Shown here: positions 43,490-52,240 of the stretch, piece by piece
Numbering within the stretch: position 1 is the first letter of the stretch
Layout: each line of letters opens with the position of its first letter
Assembly: GCA_029261835.1 (NCBI GenBank)
Contig: JAJDAO010000039.1
Coordinates: 62,001 to 126,000 of the forward strand
Length of the DNA: 64,000 nucleotides
DNA from: Deltaproteobacteria bacterium
GTDB taxonomy: Bacteria; Myxococcota_A; UBA9160; UBA4427
Reading direction: 5' to 3'
Program-made: the position numbers and the translations under genes
The notes under the pieces: generated by a model
The model's input: only the letters and a program-made list of their open reading frames with translations
The model's database searches: none
Told to the model about the DNA's origin: nothing

Positions 43490-44320
43490 ATGAGAGAGAC
43501 GATGAGCGTCGAAGCTGACGGGCAACGGGGGGCGGCGGGTCGCGCTGCCGACGAGTCTGTCTTCCTGCGGGGCATCGGTGTGCTGTTGCTGCTGCTGTTG
43601 TTCGGCGCGGGCTGTGCCACACAGGGCGACTTCCGCAAGCTCGAGGAGCGCATGCTCGACGCCGCCCGCGCGCGCGACGCGCAGCCCGATCCCTTCGAGC
43701 GAATCGCTGCTCTTGCCCAGGAGATCGAGGCTCTGCGCGAGGAGCAACGCCAGCTCAAGGGCGAGCTCGAGGTTGCTCAGAAGACGGCCGGGGATGCGCT
43801 GGCGGAATCTCGCAAGCTAAGGACGGCGGCGGTGGCACCGCCGAACGGGGACGCGCCCGGGCCGGCCGGAGGCCAACCGCAGCCGGCGGGCGAGACGGCA
43901 CCCGAGGATCTCCTGCCGCGGGACGCCACCACCTCGGCCGAGGTTCTGGCTTATCAGGACGCTCTGGCGGCCTGGCGCGGACAGGACCACAAGGCCTGCA
44001 TTGACCAGTTTCGGAAGTTCCTGCAAACTTATCCGGCTTCGCCCTACGCAGACGACGCCGCCTATTGGATGGCCGACTGCCATTTCAAGCAGGGGGACTA
44101 CAGAGTTGCGGTGCTGCGCTTCAACGATGTGGTTCGTGTCTATCCAGGAGGAAACAAGGCGCCCGACGCGCTCTATCGCCAGGGGGAATCGCTGCTCAAG
44201 TTGGGGCCGGGCTTCTACGATGCAGCGAGAACCGTTTTCAAGCAGGTATTGAAGGAGTATCCGGAGTCCGCGCGGGCTCGGGAGGCGCATCAGCAACTCG
44301 AGGCGATCGGCAGCGGATAG
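43490..44320 (+). CDS. cpoB: CpoB/YbgF-like cell-division coordinator, lipoprotein form
   Basis: A 276-residue protein with a hydrophobic segment and lipobox (GIGVLLLLLLFGAGC), a coiled coil (residues 60-100, EIEALREEQRQLKGELEVAQ) and three TPR-like repeats at the C-terminus (AYQDALAAWRGQDHKACIDQ, YADDAAYWMADCHFKQGDY). YbgF/CpoB links peptidoglycan synthesis with Tol constriction. In E. coli it is periplasmic; here it looks lipid-anchored. It follows tolB by about 46 bases. ATG 43490 is preferred. Confidence 0.87.
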   Translation: MRETMSVEADGQRGAAGRAADESVFLRGIGVLLLLLLFGAGCATQGDFRKLEERMLDAARARDAQPDPFERIAALAQEIEALREEQRQLKGELEVAQKTAGDALAESRKLRTAAVAPPNGDAPGPAGGQPQPAGETAPEDLLPRDATTSAEVLAYQDALAAWRGQDHKACIDQFRKFLQTYPASPYADDAAYWMADCHFKQGDYRVAVLRFNDVVRVYPGGNKAPDALYRQGESLLKLGPGFYDAARTVFKQVLKEYPESARAREAHQQLEAIGSG

Positions 44321-44352
44321 CTGGTGTCGCAGTCGCAGAAGGACGAGGAGCT

Positions 44353-44396
44353 GGCTACAGGCTACGAGTTACACGCTGCAAGCAACAAGCTACAAA
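44353..44396. repeat. Short degenerate repeat cluster
   Basis: The units GGCTACAGGCTAC, GCTGCAAGC and AAGCTACAAAG follow each other with small changes, a low-complexity pattern of the 'caagctacaagc' kind seen in intergenic regions of several bacteria. It lies between cpoB and the DksA-like gene. Confidence 0.45.
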
Positions 44397-44483
44397 GAGA
44401 GGTCCACAACCCATTCCCGATGACCGGGTCGCAGGCGACATCGGCGTCGTCCGGGGATGGCAGACTCACGGTGAGGTAAGGCG

Positions 44484-44846
44484 TTGAAGAAGCGCGACAT
44501 GCTGCGATTCAAGAAGCTCCTGCTCGAGCAGCGAGACGAACTTCTGACGAGCGCCAGGAAGACACTGTCGGGCGACATCCATCTCGACCCGGACGACTTC
44601 CCGGACGAGATCGATACCGCCTCCTCCGAGATGAATCTCGCCTTTCAGGGACGCCTGCGCGAGCGCGAGCGAGGCCTGCTCGGCAAGATCAACGGTGCGC
44701 TGGACAAGATCGAACGCGGCGTCTTCGGGGAGTGCGAGAGCTGCGGCGAGCAGATCTCCGTCAAGCGTATCCGGGCGCGGCCGGTGGCCCAGCTCTGCAT
44801 CGACTGCAAGTCCGAGCAGGAGCAGCAGGAGCGCCGCGAGAGCTGA
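44484..44846 (+). CDS. DksA/TraR-family zinc-finger regulator
   Basis: A 120-residue protein: an N-terminal coiled coil (FKKLLLEQRDELLTSARKTL), the acidic tip region DPDDFPDEIDTASSEMN, and a C-terminal four-cysteine zinc finger (GECESCGEQISVKRI, ARPVAQLCIDCKSEQE). DksA binds the RNA polymerase secondary channel and works with ppGpp. The TTG start has GAGGTAAGG upstream. Length and cysteine spacing are typical of DksA. Confidence 0.93.
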   Translation: MKKRDMLRFKKLLLEQRDELLTSARKTLSGDIHLDPDDFPDEIDTASSEMNLAFQGRLRERERGLLGKINGALDKIERGVFGECESCGEQISVKRIRARPVAQLCIDCKSEQEQQERRES

Positions 44847-44880
44847 GGGCCTGGCCTCCGGTGCCCCCGCGCGGGTCCCT

Positions 44881-45951
44881 ATGTGCATCGCCGAGTACGT
44901 GCTCGGAATCGAGAGTTCTTGCGACGAGATGGCGGCCGCGGTCGTGCGCGGTGGCCGCGAGATCCTCTCGAGCGTGGTGCACGGTCAGGTCGAGGTGCAC
45001 TCGCCCTACGGCGGTGTGGTGCCGGAGCTGGCGTCTCGCGATCACGTGCGCGCGGTGTCGGCCGTGGTCGAGCGGGCGCTGACACAAGCCGACCTGACGC
45101 CGGCCCGGCTCGACGGCGTGGCGGTCACGGCCGGGCCCGGGCTGCTGGGCTCGCTGCTGGTCGGGCTCTCGTTCGGCAAGGCGCTGGCCTACCGCGCCGG
45201 GCTGCCCGTCGTGGGCGTCCACCACCTGGCCGGGCATCTGGTTGCCGCCGAGCTGGCCGAGAGCAGCCTGCGACCGCCCTATCTCGGGCTGGTCGTCTCC
45301 GGCGGCCACACGGCCCTCTACCACGTGGTCGAAGGGGCCGAGCCGCAGCTGCTGGGAGAGACACGCGATGACGCCGTCGGCGAGGCCTTCGACAAAGTGG
45401 CCAAGCTGCTCGGGCTGGGCTTTCCCGGCGGCCCGGCCGTCTCCGCGGCCGCGGCACAGGGGAATCCCGAGGCGGTGGCTTTTCCGCGTCCCATGGCGAA
45501 GAAGCCCGGGCTGGACTTCTCCTACAGCGGGCTCAAGACAGCGGTCGCCATCGAGGTGAAGCGCCGCGGCGGACTCGCGGCCATGGACACTGCGCAGGTC
45601 GCCGACGTGGCCGCCTGCTTCGAGCTGGCGGCCGTCGAGTCGCTGGTCCAGCGCGCGCGGCGCGCGCTGCGCGTCGAGGGTGCGGGGCGGCTGGCGGTGG
45701 TGGGTGGCGTGGCGGCCAACCGGCTGCTGCGCGAGCACATGGCGGCGGCGGCCAAGCGGGACGGCTTCGCGCTCGTGTTCCCCCCGATCGATCTGTGCAC
45801 CGACAACGCGGTGATGATCGCCGCCGCCGGCGCGCGTTTGCTGGGCCGCGGCGAGCGCGACTCCCTCGGCCTGAACGCCTTCTCCCGCGTGGCCGTGGGG
45901 CAGGCACCCTGGCGGCCGGGCCGTGCTGAGCGCGGCGGCGAGCTCACGTGA
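44881..45951 (+). CDS. tsaD: TsaD, tRNA threonylcarbamoyladenosine synthase subunit
   Basis: A 356-residue ASKHA-fold protein (YgjD/Gcp). It begins MCIAEYVLGIESSCDEMAAA, carries the metal-binding VHHLAGHLV, the nucleotide-binding VVSGGHTALYHV, and the late VVGGVAANRLLREHM. With TsaB and TsaE it makes t6A at position 37 of ANN-reading tRNAs. It is essential in most bacteria. Start ATG 44881 matches the conserved N-terminus. It overlaps rsmA by four bases. Confidence 0.96.
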   Translation: MCIAEYVLGIESSCDEMAAAVVRGGREILSSVVHGQVEVHSPYGGVVPELASRDHVRAVSAVVERALTQADLTPARLDGVAVTAGPGLLGSLLVGLSFGKALAYRAGLPVVGVHHLAGHLVAAELAESSLRPPYLGLVVSGGHTALYHVVEGAEPQLLGETRDDAVGEAFDKVAKLLGLGFPGGPAVSAAAAQGNPEAVAFPRPMAKKPGLDFSYSGLKTAVAIEVKRRGGLAAMDTAQVADVAACFELAAVESLVQRARRALRVEGAGRLAVVGGVAANRLLREHMAAAAKRDGFALVFPPIDLCTDNAVMIAAAGARLLGRGERDSLGLNAFSRVAVGQAPWRPGRAERGGELT

Positions 45952-46808
45952 GCCGCGCGATTCGAGATCTGCTCGAGCGGCACCGGCTGCGTCTGACACG
46001 CGAGCTGGGGCAGAACTTCCTGCGCGATGAAGCGCTGGCACCGCGGCTCGCTTCATTGGCCGGCGTCGAGCCCGGCGACAGCGTCATCGAGGTGGGGACG
46101 GGGCTCGGCGTGCTCACGCGCGCGCTGGCGGCGCGTGCCCGTCGCGTGGTGAGCATCGAGATCGACTCCGGGCTGGTGCGGGTACTCACGGCCGAGAAGC
46201 TCTTGCCGTCCAACGTCGAGCTCATCCACGCCGATGCGCTCGAGCTGTCGCTCGCTGAGCTCGTGCAGCGCCTCGAGCCGCCGGTGCGTGTTGTCGCCAA
46301 CCTGCCGTACTCGGCCGCTACGCCGCTGCTGCGCCGCCTGCTGGATCTGCGCGAGCGACTGGCCGACTGGTCGGTGATGGTACAGCGCGAGCTGGCGCAG
46401 CGTCTGCTGGCCAAGTGCGGCGGCCGCGAATACGGCTCTTTCGCGGTGCTCCACCAGCTCACCGTCGATCTGGCGGAGCAGCTCGAGCTGGCACCCGACA
46501 GCTTCTTCCCGGCGCCCAAAGTGCATTCGAGCTTCGTGCGAATCTGGCCGCGTCGCACGCCGCTGCTCGAAGCGGGTGAGCTCGTTCGCGTCGAGCGCGT
46601 GGTGCGCGCCGCCTTCGCGCAGCGCCGCAAGACCATTGCGAACTGCCTGCGGGCCGGCGGCTTCGCGCCCGGCGGTGCGCGCGCGGGTATCGAGCGGGCA
46701 TTGCGCGCGGCGGGCATCGAGCCCACGGCCCGCGCCGAGGCCGTCGACCCAGCGCGCCTGCTCGCCCTCGCCAGGGCGTTGATGCCGGTCCTGGAGCCCG
46801 ATGACTGA
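45948..46808 (+). CDS. rsmA: 16S rRNA dimethyladenosine transferase
   Basis: A 286-residue KsgA/RsmA methyltransferase that dimethylates two adjacent adenosines near the 3' end of 16S rRNA. The SAM-binding VIEVGTGLGVLTRALAARA is at residues 45-63, and the catalytic NLPYSAATPL follows at about residues 120-130. The C-terminal helical domain ends AVDPARLLALARALMP. The GTG start overlaps the tsaD stop. A small gene overlaps its end. Confidence 0.95.
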   Translation: MSRAIRDLLERHRLRLTRELGQNFLRDEALAPRLASLAGVEPGDSVIEVGTGLGVLTRALAARARRVVSIEIDSGLVRVLTAEKLLPSNVELIHADALELSLAELVQRLEPPVRVVANLPYSAATPLLRRLLDLRERLADWSVMVQRELAQRLLAKCGGREYGSFAVLHQLTVDLAEQLELAPDSFFPAPKVHSSFVRIWPRRTPLLEAGELVRVERVVRAAFAQRRKTIANCLRAGGFAPGGARAGIERALRAAGIEPTARAEAVDPARLLALARALMPVLEPDD

Positions 46809-47103
46809 CGCCGAGATTCTGGAGAGCCTGTTCGAGCTCGCCCGCGAGGCGGGCATCGAGGTGCGCCTGGTGGGGTCGGCCTCGGGTGGGGAGGAGGGGC
46901 CTGCGCCGAGCAGTGGCGTCTGCCGCGTGAGGGGCGAACTCTGGGTCGTGCTGGCGCGATCCGAGCCACCGGAGCTACAGATCGACGTCTTGGCCGCTGC
47001 GCTGAGAAGCCATGCAGCGGCGCTCATCGAGGAGCGCTTCCTGCCGCCTGCTGTGCGGGCCCGGGTCGAGCGGGCGCGTCCGCGCGGGCCCGGAACGGCT
47101 TGA
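46801..47103 (+). CDS. Small hypothetical protein overlapping rsmA
   Basis: A 100-residue, predicted soluble protein starting MTDAEILESLFELAREAGIE. No family recognised. It starts inside rsmA by eight bases, and its GC-rich codon usage matches the neighbours, so it is probably real and translationally coupled. Its stop coincides with the -35 element of the downstream leader promoter. Confidence 0.6.
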   Translation: MTDAEILESLFELAREAGIEVRLVGSASGGEEGPAPSSGVCRVRGELWVVLARSEPPELQIDVLAAALRSHAAALIEERFLPPAVRARVERARPRGPGTA

Positions 47104-47431
47104 CCGGGGGGCGCCCGACACTCTAAACTCGCGGCGTTTGAGGGGCACCGCAGGTCGCGGGCCCCATCGAAGACGAAGGCCCGGGCGCCCAGCGCCGGGA
47201 AGACAGAGAGTAGTTCCTCTAGATCGCCCAATAGCACGCTTGGATCTCCATCGACCTCGGCCGTGTCAGCGCTGCCATCGAGGGCAGCAACGACAGCAAG
47301 AGAATCGAGTACGGAGACCGAGACGGGGGCGAGACGCGGGAACCAAGGCAGGTTCAGGAAGGCCTCGACGCCTTTGAACGGCCTCGCCCCGCGCGCCTCC
47401 GGATGTGATCCGGCAGGCGCTTTTTTTGTTT
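47100..47431 (+). promoter_or_regulatory. Candidate panB leader RNA with promoter and attenuator
   Basis: The 375 bases between the small gene and panB hold no convincing protein but several RNA signs. TTGACC at 47100-47105 is a near-perfect -35 box with weak -10 candidates 16-18 bases later. Inside lie a hairpin with stem GCTGCC/GGCAGC extended by TGTC/GACA (about 47265-47300) and a CCCGGGCGC/GCGCCGGG arm. It ends in a strong intrinsic terminator 48 bases before panB. A leader of this size with a terminator ahead of a pantothenate operon fits the 'pan' leader RNA class known from deltaproteobacteria, but I have not matched a consensus. Confidence 0.45.
47393..47431 (+). terminator. Intrinsic terminator upstream of panB
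   Basis: GCGCCT plus CCGGAT pair with ATCCGG plus AGGCGC (one bulged C, GTG loop), twelve pairs in all, followed directly by seven T, one G and four more T. The best-looking rho-independent terminator I noticed in the window. It lies inside the panB leader, so it may act as an attenuator. Confidence 0.85.
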
Positions 47432-47478
47432 TCCGACGCTGAGATCGACGCCGCCCGGGAAGAACGGGAGGCAACCCC

Positions 47479-48306
47479 ATGTCCACCGTGACCGCTTCCT
47501 CCAGCCGGGAGCACCGCATTACCGTGCGTTCTCTGGCCGACCGCAAGCGCAAGGGCCAGCCGATCACCATGCTGACGGCCTACGACTTCACCTTCGCCCG
47601 CATTTTCGACAGCGCTGGTGTGGACCTGCTGCTCGTGGGAGATTCACTCGGAAACGTCGTGCAGGGCTGTGACACCACGTTGCCTGTCACGCTCGACGAG
47701 GTGATCTACCACACTCGCCTGGTGGTCCGCGGCGTGCACCGCAGCCTCGTGGTCGGCGATATGCCCTTCGGCAGCTATCAGGTGGGTCCGGAGGACGCCG
47801 TGCGCAGCGCCATCCGCATGGTGAAGGAGGGCGGCGCCCACGCGGTGAAGCTCGAGGGTGGCACACAGGTCGCCGCGTCGATCGAGCGCATCGTCAGCGC
47901 CCAGATTCCGGTGATGGGGCACGTCGGCCTCACGCCGCAGTCGGTCAACCGGATGGGCGGCTTCCGCGTGCAGGGCCGAGGCGAATCCGGTCGTGCCCGA
48001 GTGCTGGAGGACGCTCTGGCGGTCGAGCAGGCGGGTGCCTTCGCGGTCGTGCTCGAGGGGATTCCCGCGGCGCTCGGCCGGGAGATCAGCCGCCGGCTGC
48101 GGATCCCGACGATCGGCATCGGCGCCGGTGTGGACTGCGACGGCCAGGTGCTCGTGATGCACGACCTGCTGGGACTGAACGACTGGACACCCAGCTTCGT
48201 GAAGCCGTACGCCAACCTCGGGGCGTTGGCCTCACAGGCCGTGCGCGCCTTCAGCGATGAAGTGACCAACCGCAAGTTCCCCGACGAGGCGCACTCCTAC
48301 AGCTAG
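47479..48306 (+). CDS. panB: Ketopantoate hydroxymethyltransferase
   Basis: A 275-residue TIM-barrel enzyme that makes ketopantoate in pantothenate synthesis. Family motifs: ITMLTAYDFTFARIFDSAGV, LLVGDSLGNVVQG, VGDMPFGSYQVGPEDAVRSA, VMGHVGLTPQSVNRMGGF, and GIGAGVDCDGQVLVMHDLLG. First gene of panB-panC-panD. A GGGAGGC ribosome binding site precedes the ATG, and the leader upstream carries the terminator. Confidence 0.96.
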   Translation: MSTVTASSSREHRITVRSLADRKRKGQPITMLTAYDFTFARIFDSAGVDLLLVGDSLGNVVQGCDTTLPVTLDEVIYHTRLVVRGVHRSLVVGDMPFGSYQVGPEDAVRSAIRMVKEGGAHAVKLEGGTQVAASIERIVSAQIPVMGHVGLTPQSVNRMGGFRVQGRGESGRARVLEDALAVEQAGAFAVVLEGIPAALGREISRRLRIPTIGIGAGVDCDGQVLVMHDLLGLNDWTPSFVKPYANLGALASQAVRAFSDEVTNRKFPDEAHSYS

Positions 48307-48328
48307 CGCGGGGTGGGGCGGGAAGAGG

Positions 48329-49237
48329 ATGATGGATTCGCTACGGGTCATTACCACGGTTCGCGAGCTGCAGGCCGAGGCGGAGCGCGAGCGTCGCGCC
48401 GGTCGGCGTATCGCGCTCGTGCCGACCATGGGCGCCCTTCACGCCGGGCACCTGTCGCTGGTGAAGGTCGCCCGCGAGCGAGCCGAGCGCGTCTGGGTGT
48501 CGCTCTTCGTCAATCCGACCCAGTTCAACGATCCCAAGGATTTCGAGACGTATCCGCAAGATCTCTCGAAAGACCTCGAGCTTTGCCGCAGCCGCGGTGT
48601 CGATCTGGTCTTCGCCCCGAGCGCCGCCGAGCTGTATCCCGAGGACGCGCAGACCTGGGTCGACGTGGAGCGGCTCAGCCAGCCGCTCTGTGGCGCCAAT
48701 CGACCGGGGCATTTCCGCGGCGTCACCACCGTGGTGGCGAGGCTCTTCCTGGCCGCTCGGCCGCACGTCGCGGTCTTCGGCCAGAAGGACTTCCAGCAGC
48801 TCGCCGTGATCCGGCGTATGGAGCGCGATCTCGGCTTCGGAATCGACATCGTGGGGGCGCCGACAGTGCGCGAGCCGGACGGGCTGGCGCTCTCGAGCCG
48901 CAATGTCCGGCTCGGGCCGCTGGCCCGCCAGCAGGCGCTGGCGCTCGTCGCCGCCCTCGACGCCGCGCAGAACGCGCTCGACCAGGGCTGCCGGCAGCGC
49001 GACGAGCTGCTCGCAGGGGTTCGCGAGACCATCGCCGGGGCCTCGCAGGCTTCGCTCGACTACGCCGAGCTGCGCGATCCCGACAGTCTGGAGCTCGCCC
49101 CCAGCGTATTGGCCGGGCCCAGCCTGCTGGCGCTCGCCGTGTGCTTCCGCCCGGATCCCGATGGCCGGGGCGGTGAAGTTCGCTTGATCGACAACCGGGT
49201 GCTGTGTCCACAGCCCCAAACGGAGGACCGGGCATGA
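48329..49237 (+). CDS. panC: Pantothenate synthetase
   Basis: A 302-residue enzyme that joins pantoate and beta-alanine with ATP. The signature starts [20 protein letters not shown] (about residues 31-50), with [19 protein letters not shown], the [15 protein letters not shown] active-site segment and the SSRN-type loop [11 protein letters not shown]. Two adjacent ATGs (48329, 48332) could start it. Its stop overlaps the panD start (ATGA). Confidence 0.96.
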   Translation: MMDSLRVITTVRELQAEAERERRAGRRIALVPTMGALHAGHLSLVKVARERAERVWVSLFVNPTQFNDPKDFETYPQDLSKDLELCRSRGVDLVFAPSAAELYPEDAQTWVDVERLSQPLCGANRPGHFRGVTTVVARLFLAARPHVAVFGQKDFQQLAVIRRMERDLGFGIDIVGAPTVREPDGLALSSRNVRLGPLARQQALALVAALDAAQNALDQGCRQRDELLAGVRETIAGASQASLDYAELRDPDSLELAPSVLAGPSLLALAVCFRPDPDGRGGEVRLIDNRVLCPQPQTEDRA

Positions 49238-49584
49238 CCCGTACCATGCTCAAGTCGAAGATCCACCGCGCCACCGTTACGGAGGCCAATATCGAATACG
49301 AGGGCTCGGTCACCATCGACCAGGACCTGCTCGATGCCGCCGACATGCTGGCCTACGAGAAGGTGGATATCTGGAACTGCACCAGCGGCAACCGCCTCAG
49401 CACCTACGTGATCGAGGGTGAGCGCGGCTCGGGCGAGATCTGCATCAACGGGGCGGCCGCCCATCTGATGAAGCCCGGCGACCTGGTGATCATCGCCAGC
49501 TTCGTCGAGGCGAGTGAGGATGAAGCCCGGCGCTGGCGGGCCAAGCGGATCTTCGTCGACGGCGAGAACCGCATCCGCCACTGA
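49234..49584 (+). CDS. panD: Aspartate 1-decarboxylase proenzyme
   Basis: A 116-residue pyruvoyl-dependent enzyme that makes beta-alanine for PanC. With the ATG that overlaps the panC stop, the self-cleavage site falls exactly at Gly24-Ser25 (YEGSVTID), the same numbering as in E. coli, which fixes the start. The other hallmark, [20 protein letters not shown], is present. It completes a full panBCD operon. Confidence 0.96.
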   Translation: MTRTMLKSKIHRATVTEANIEYEGSVTIDQDLLDAADMLAYEKVDIWNCTSGNRLSTYVIEGERGSGEICINGAAAHLMKPGDLVIIASFVEASEDEARRWRAKRIFVDGENRIRH

Positions 49585-49654
49585 CGATTGCGCTCTGCAA
49601 GCCCCGGCTCACAATCGCCGATTGCGGGCAGGCCGCGCGCGTTAGAATTCGGCG

Positions 49655-50137
49655 ATGACGGCGGACGGCGACGGCAAGAAGATCATCGCGCGCAACCGGC
49701 GGGCGCGGTACGAGTACGAGGTGCTCGATACCGTCGAGGCCGGCATCGCGCTGCTCGGTCCCGAGGTGAAGTCGCTTCGCGAGGGTCGGGCCAATCTCGG
49801 CGATGCCTACGGCGTCGTCCGCGGTGGCGAGATATTCCTGCACAAGCTGCACATCAGCGCCTACGATCCCGCCACGCGTGAGAACGCGGACCCGCAGCGA
49901 ACTCGGCGCCTGTTGCTGCATAAGAGCGAGATCCGGAAGTACGAAGGACGCGTTGCAGAACGAGGGTTTACGCTCGTTCCGCTCAGTCTCTACTTCAAGC
50001 ATGGCCGGGCCAAGGTGGAGCTGGCCTTGGTACGCGGCAAGCGGCTCTACGACCGGCGAGAGGACATCAAGCGTCGCGATGCCGACCGCGAGGCCGAGCG
50101 CGCCATGCGGGGGCGCGGGGGGCGACGGGGTCGTTGA
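49655..50137 (+). CDS. smpB: SmpB, tmRNA-binding protein
   Basis: A 160-residue trans-translation factor: IARNRRARYEYEVLDTVEAG at the start, GIALLGPEVKSLREGRANLG, and a basic C-terminal tail (DRREDIKRRDADREAERAMR) that acts as the ribosome decoding probe. It rescues stalled ribosomes together with the tmRNA encoded 3.7 kb downstream. It overlaps the next gene by four bases (TTGA). Confidence 0.95.
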   Translation: MTADGDGKKIIARNRRARYEYEVLDTVEAGIALLGPEVKSLREGRANLGDAYGVVRGGEIFLHKLHISAYDPATRENADPQRTRRLLLHKSEIRKYEGRVAERGFTLVPLSLYFKHGRAKVELALVRGKRLYDRREDIKRRDADREAERAMRGRGGRRGR

Positions 50138-51501
50138 GCGCTCGCTGTCTCGCGTTGGCTGCACTGCTCGCGGCCCTGCTGGTGATCGCGGGGTGCGGGG
50201 CGCGGTCGCCGGGGGCGCCGGGCGGCGAGCGAGACGGCGTCGCGAGCGTCGCCTCGCAGCGGCCCTATCCGCCCTATCAGCCCGATCGGCGCGACTACGC
50301 GAGCTTTCGCGAGGCCAACCCGGAGCTGCTCGAGCCCAACTACCTGCCCTTCATGGTGCACCGCTTCGAGAGCGACGCGGCGGTTGGCGATGCGCTGGTC
50401 TTCTGCCGTTGGTTCGCGGGCGGCATGCCGATCGCGGTCTACATCGAGCCGCCCGTGATTGCCGCAGCGCTGCAGGACGAGTTCAACCCGCGTCGCCCGG
50501 AGGACTATGTCGAGGCGGTGGCCGAGTCGTTGGGGGTCTGGGAGCGCGAGCTCGAAGGGCTGGTGAGTTTCCGTCGCGTCGATGAGCCGGCGGCGGCCGC
50601 GCTGACGCTGCGCATCGTGGGAGAGGAGGGCCCGGTGCCGGTGGCGGATCGTCAGCGGCTCGGTGTCGCGGAGGCGCTCCAGGCGGCCTGCCGGTCGTAC
50701 GGCTGGGATGGTGAGGCCCAGCGCATGCTGGTGCGCTTCGAGCTCCCGATGCTGGTGATTCATCTGGCGGACGAGCGGGGCCTGCTGCCGCCGAGTCTGG
50801 TGCGGCGCATCGCCATTCACGAACTCGGACACGCGCTCGGCATGCGCGGCCACAGTCCGAGCCGAGGCGACGTGATGTACCCGGTACTGAGCGATGCACC
50901 GGGGCACGACGAGCTTTCGCTACAGGACGTGAATTCATTCCTCTCGCTCTACCGCCTGCCCAATGGCGCACACCTGGCAGATCTTCCGCCGGGCGGCCCG
51001 GCCGCTCGCCTGCCCCCCGCCCCGCCCAGCGGAGCGCCGATGCTGGCGATGGCGCCTCACGTCGACGCCAGGCGGGGATTCGAGCTGCACCTGCCAGCGG
51101 GCTGGCTCCGCATCGAGGAGCCGCGCGGTCTCTTCATCGCCAATGGCCCGAGCTGGGACTACGACGTGTCACTGCGCATCTTCGTCTGGCCCTCTCCCAG
51201 CATCGAGGACTTCCTGCGCTGCTGCTCGCGCGGACTGCTGGCCGGCAGCTGGTTTCGCGAGCGGGCGTTCGTCGTGGTGAAGGGCCGACGAGCACTCAAG
51301 CTGCGTGTAGAGGATGCGGAGGGGCGGCTGGCACAGCAGTATCTCTTCATCGAGCTGGGCGATGGCAGGGTCATGATGATTGCGGCCGAGAGCCCGGTGG
51401 AGTACGAGCAGGCCTGGCAGCCGTGGTTTCAGGTGTGTCTGAACTCGCTCGAGATCTGGCCGCCGGTCGGTGCCGGCACGCCGGGTTCGAGCGAACGGTG
51501 A
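50134..51501 (+). CDS. Metzincin-type metalloprotease lipoprotein
   Basis: A 455-residue protein with a lipoprotein signal (ALLAALLVIAGC). Residues 215-260 hold the extended zinc motif HELGHALGMRGH (HExxHxxGxxH) followed by VMYPV, the expected Met-turn, so it is a matrixin/metzincin-like protease. The C-terminal third (LHLPAGWLRIEEPRGLFIAN) is a beta-rich domain of unknown role. The TTG start overlaps the smpB stop. It is probably anchored in the outer membrane; the substrate is unknown. Confidence 0.82.
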   Translation: MSARCLALAALLAALLVIAGCGARSPGAPGGERDGVASVASQRPYPPYQPDRRDYASFREANPELLEPNYLPFMVHRFESDAAVGDALVFCRWFAGGMPIAVYIEPPVIAAALQDEFNPRRPEDYVEAVAESLGVWERELEGLVSFRRVDEPAAAALTLRIVGEEGPVPVADRQRLGVAEALQAACRSYGWDGEAQRMLVRFELPMLVIHLADERGLLPPSLVRRIAIHELGHALGMRGHSPSRGDVMYPVLSDAPGHDELSLQDVNSFLSLYRLPNGAHLADLPPGGPAARLPPAPPSGAPMLAMAPHVDARRGFELHLPAGWLRIEEPRGLFIANGPSWDYDVSLRIFVWPSPSIEDFLRCCSRGLLAGSWFRERAFVVVKGRRALKLRVEDAEGRLAQQYLFIELGDGRVMMIAAESPVEYEQAWQPWFQVCLNSLEIWPPVGAGTPGSSER

Positions 51502-51520
51502 ACCAGAAGGGGGTCGATCG

Positions 51521-51931
51521 ATGGGGTTCTTGATCAAAGCGGGCATGGGCTTGCTGTTGCTCGCCGTGCTCTTCATCGGCTTCATCATGGTGGCGAGCGA
51601 GCTGGCCGGTGAGACCATCACGCTGCGCAGCTACCGCGCGGACGGCCTGGCGCAGGAGACGTCACTCTGGGTCGTTGAGGACCAGGGGCAGCTCTGGATC
51701 CGCGCCGGCCAGCCGGATTCGAAGTGGTTGGCCCGGATCCGCGCGCGGCCGGAAGTCGATGTGACCCGCGCCGGCCAAGAGAAGCACTACCGCGCCGTCG
51801 TCGTGCCCGGCCAGCTCGCTCGCATCAATCGGCTGATGGCCGAGCGCTATGGCTGGGTGGATCGCGCGCTCGGTATGCTGCGCGACAGCTCGGCCAGCGT
51901 GCCGATTCGCCTCGAGGTCATTCGCCGCTGA
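51521..51931 (+). CDS. Membrane-anchored PNPOx-like/DUF385-like protein
   Basis: A 136-residue protein with an N-terminal membrane helix (MGLLLLAVLFIGFIMVASEL) and a domain resembling flavin- or deazaflavin-binding nitroreductase-like proteins (LWVVEDQGQLWIRAGQPDSK, WLARIRARPEVDVTRAGQ). Family members bind F420 or flavin; cofactor residues cannot be confirmed here. ATG 51521 is chosen over an in-frame start at 51470 in the previous gene. Confidence 0.6.
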   Translation: MGFLIKAGMGLLLLAVLFIGFIMVASELAGETITLRSYRADGLAQETSLWVVEDQGQLWIRAGQPDSKWLARIRARPEVDVTRAGQEKHYRAVVVPGQLARINRLMAERYGWVDRALGMLRDSSASVPIRLEVIRR

Positions 51932-52240
51932 TCGTCTGCGGCGCTGACCAGATCATGGGCAGAGCCCATGACCTGCGGGAGCCCCCCCCCGCCGGAGTGG
52001 TCTTCCCGCCGGTCTTGCTCCCTGCCGTCGAGAATTCCCGTAGACTGCGTTTGAAGGCAATCGTTCGAGCGATTCTGGCCTACAAATCGCACCAGCGGGG
52101 GCGTCCGGGCTTTTCCCGAGCGGGATTCATGCCGATGGAGGCTGGAGGGCGGACGCCAACCAGGCGACGGGAGACCTGCCATCGACATCGCACGCGGCCA
52201 GCTTGCGCGCAACACACGCATCGCCAGCGCCCTGCTCGAG
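51932..52240. other. Intergenic stretch with a perfect hairpin
   Basis: No gene seen. A perfect 8-bp stem TCATGGGC/GCCCATGA with an AGA loop lies at 51953-51971, just after the preceding stop. It lacks a T-tract, so it is more likely an RNA-end hairpin than a standard terminator. The start of the next gene may extend back into this stretch: GGGAG at 52169-52173 precedes an in-frame ATC at 52181. Confidence 0.45.

Noticed and set aside
46053..47570. Minus-strand open frame of 505 codons across rsmA and the panB leader, with a protein-like stretch antisense to the leader
   Set aside because: Most of it is the shadow of rsmA, and it overlaps panB. The protein-like part coincides with hairpins and a terminator on the plus strand. 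Kept only as a possible refutation of the leader.
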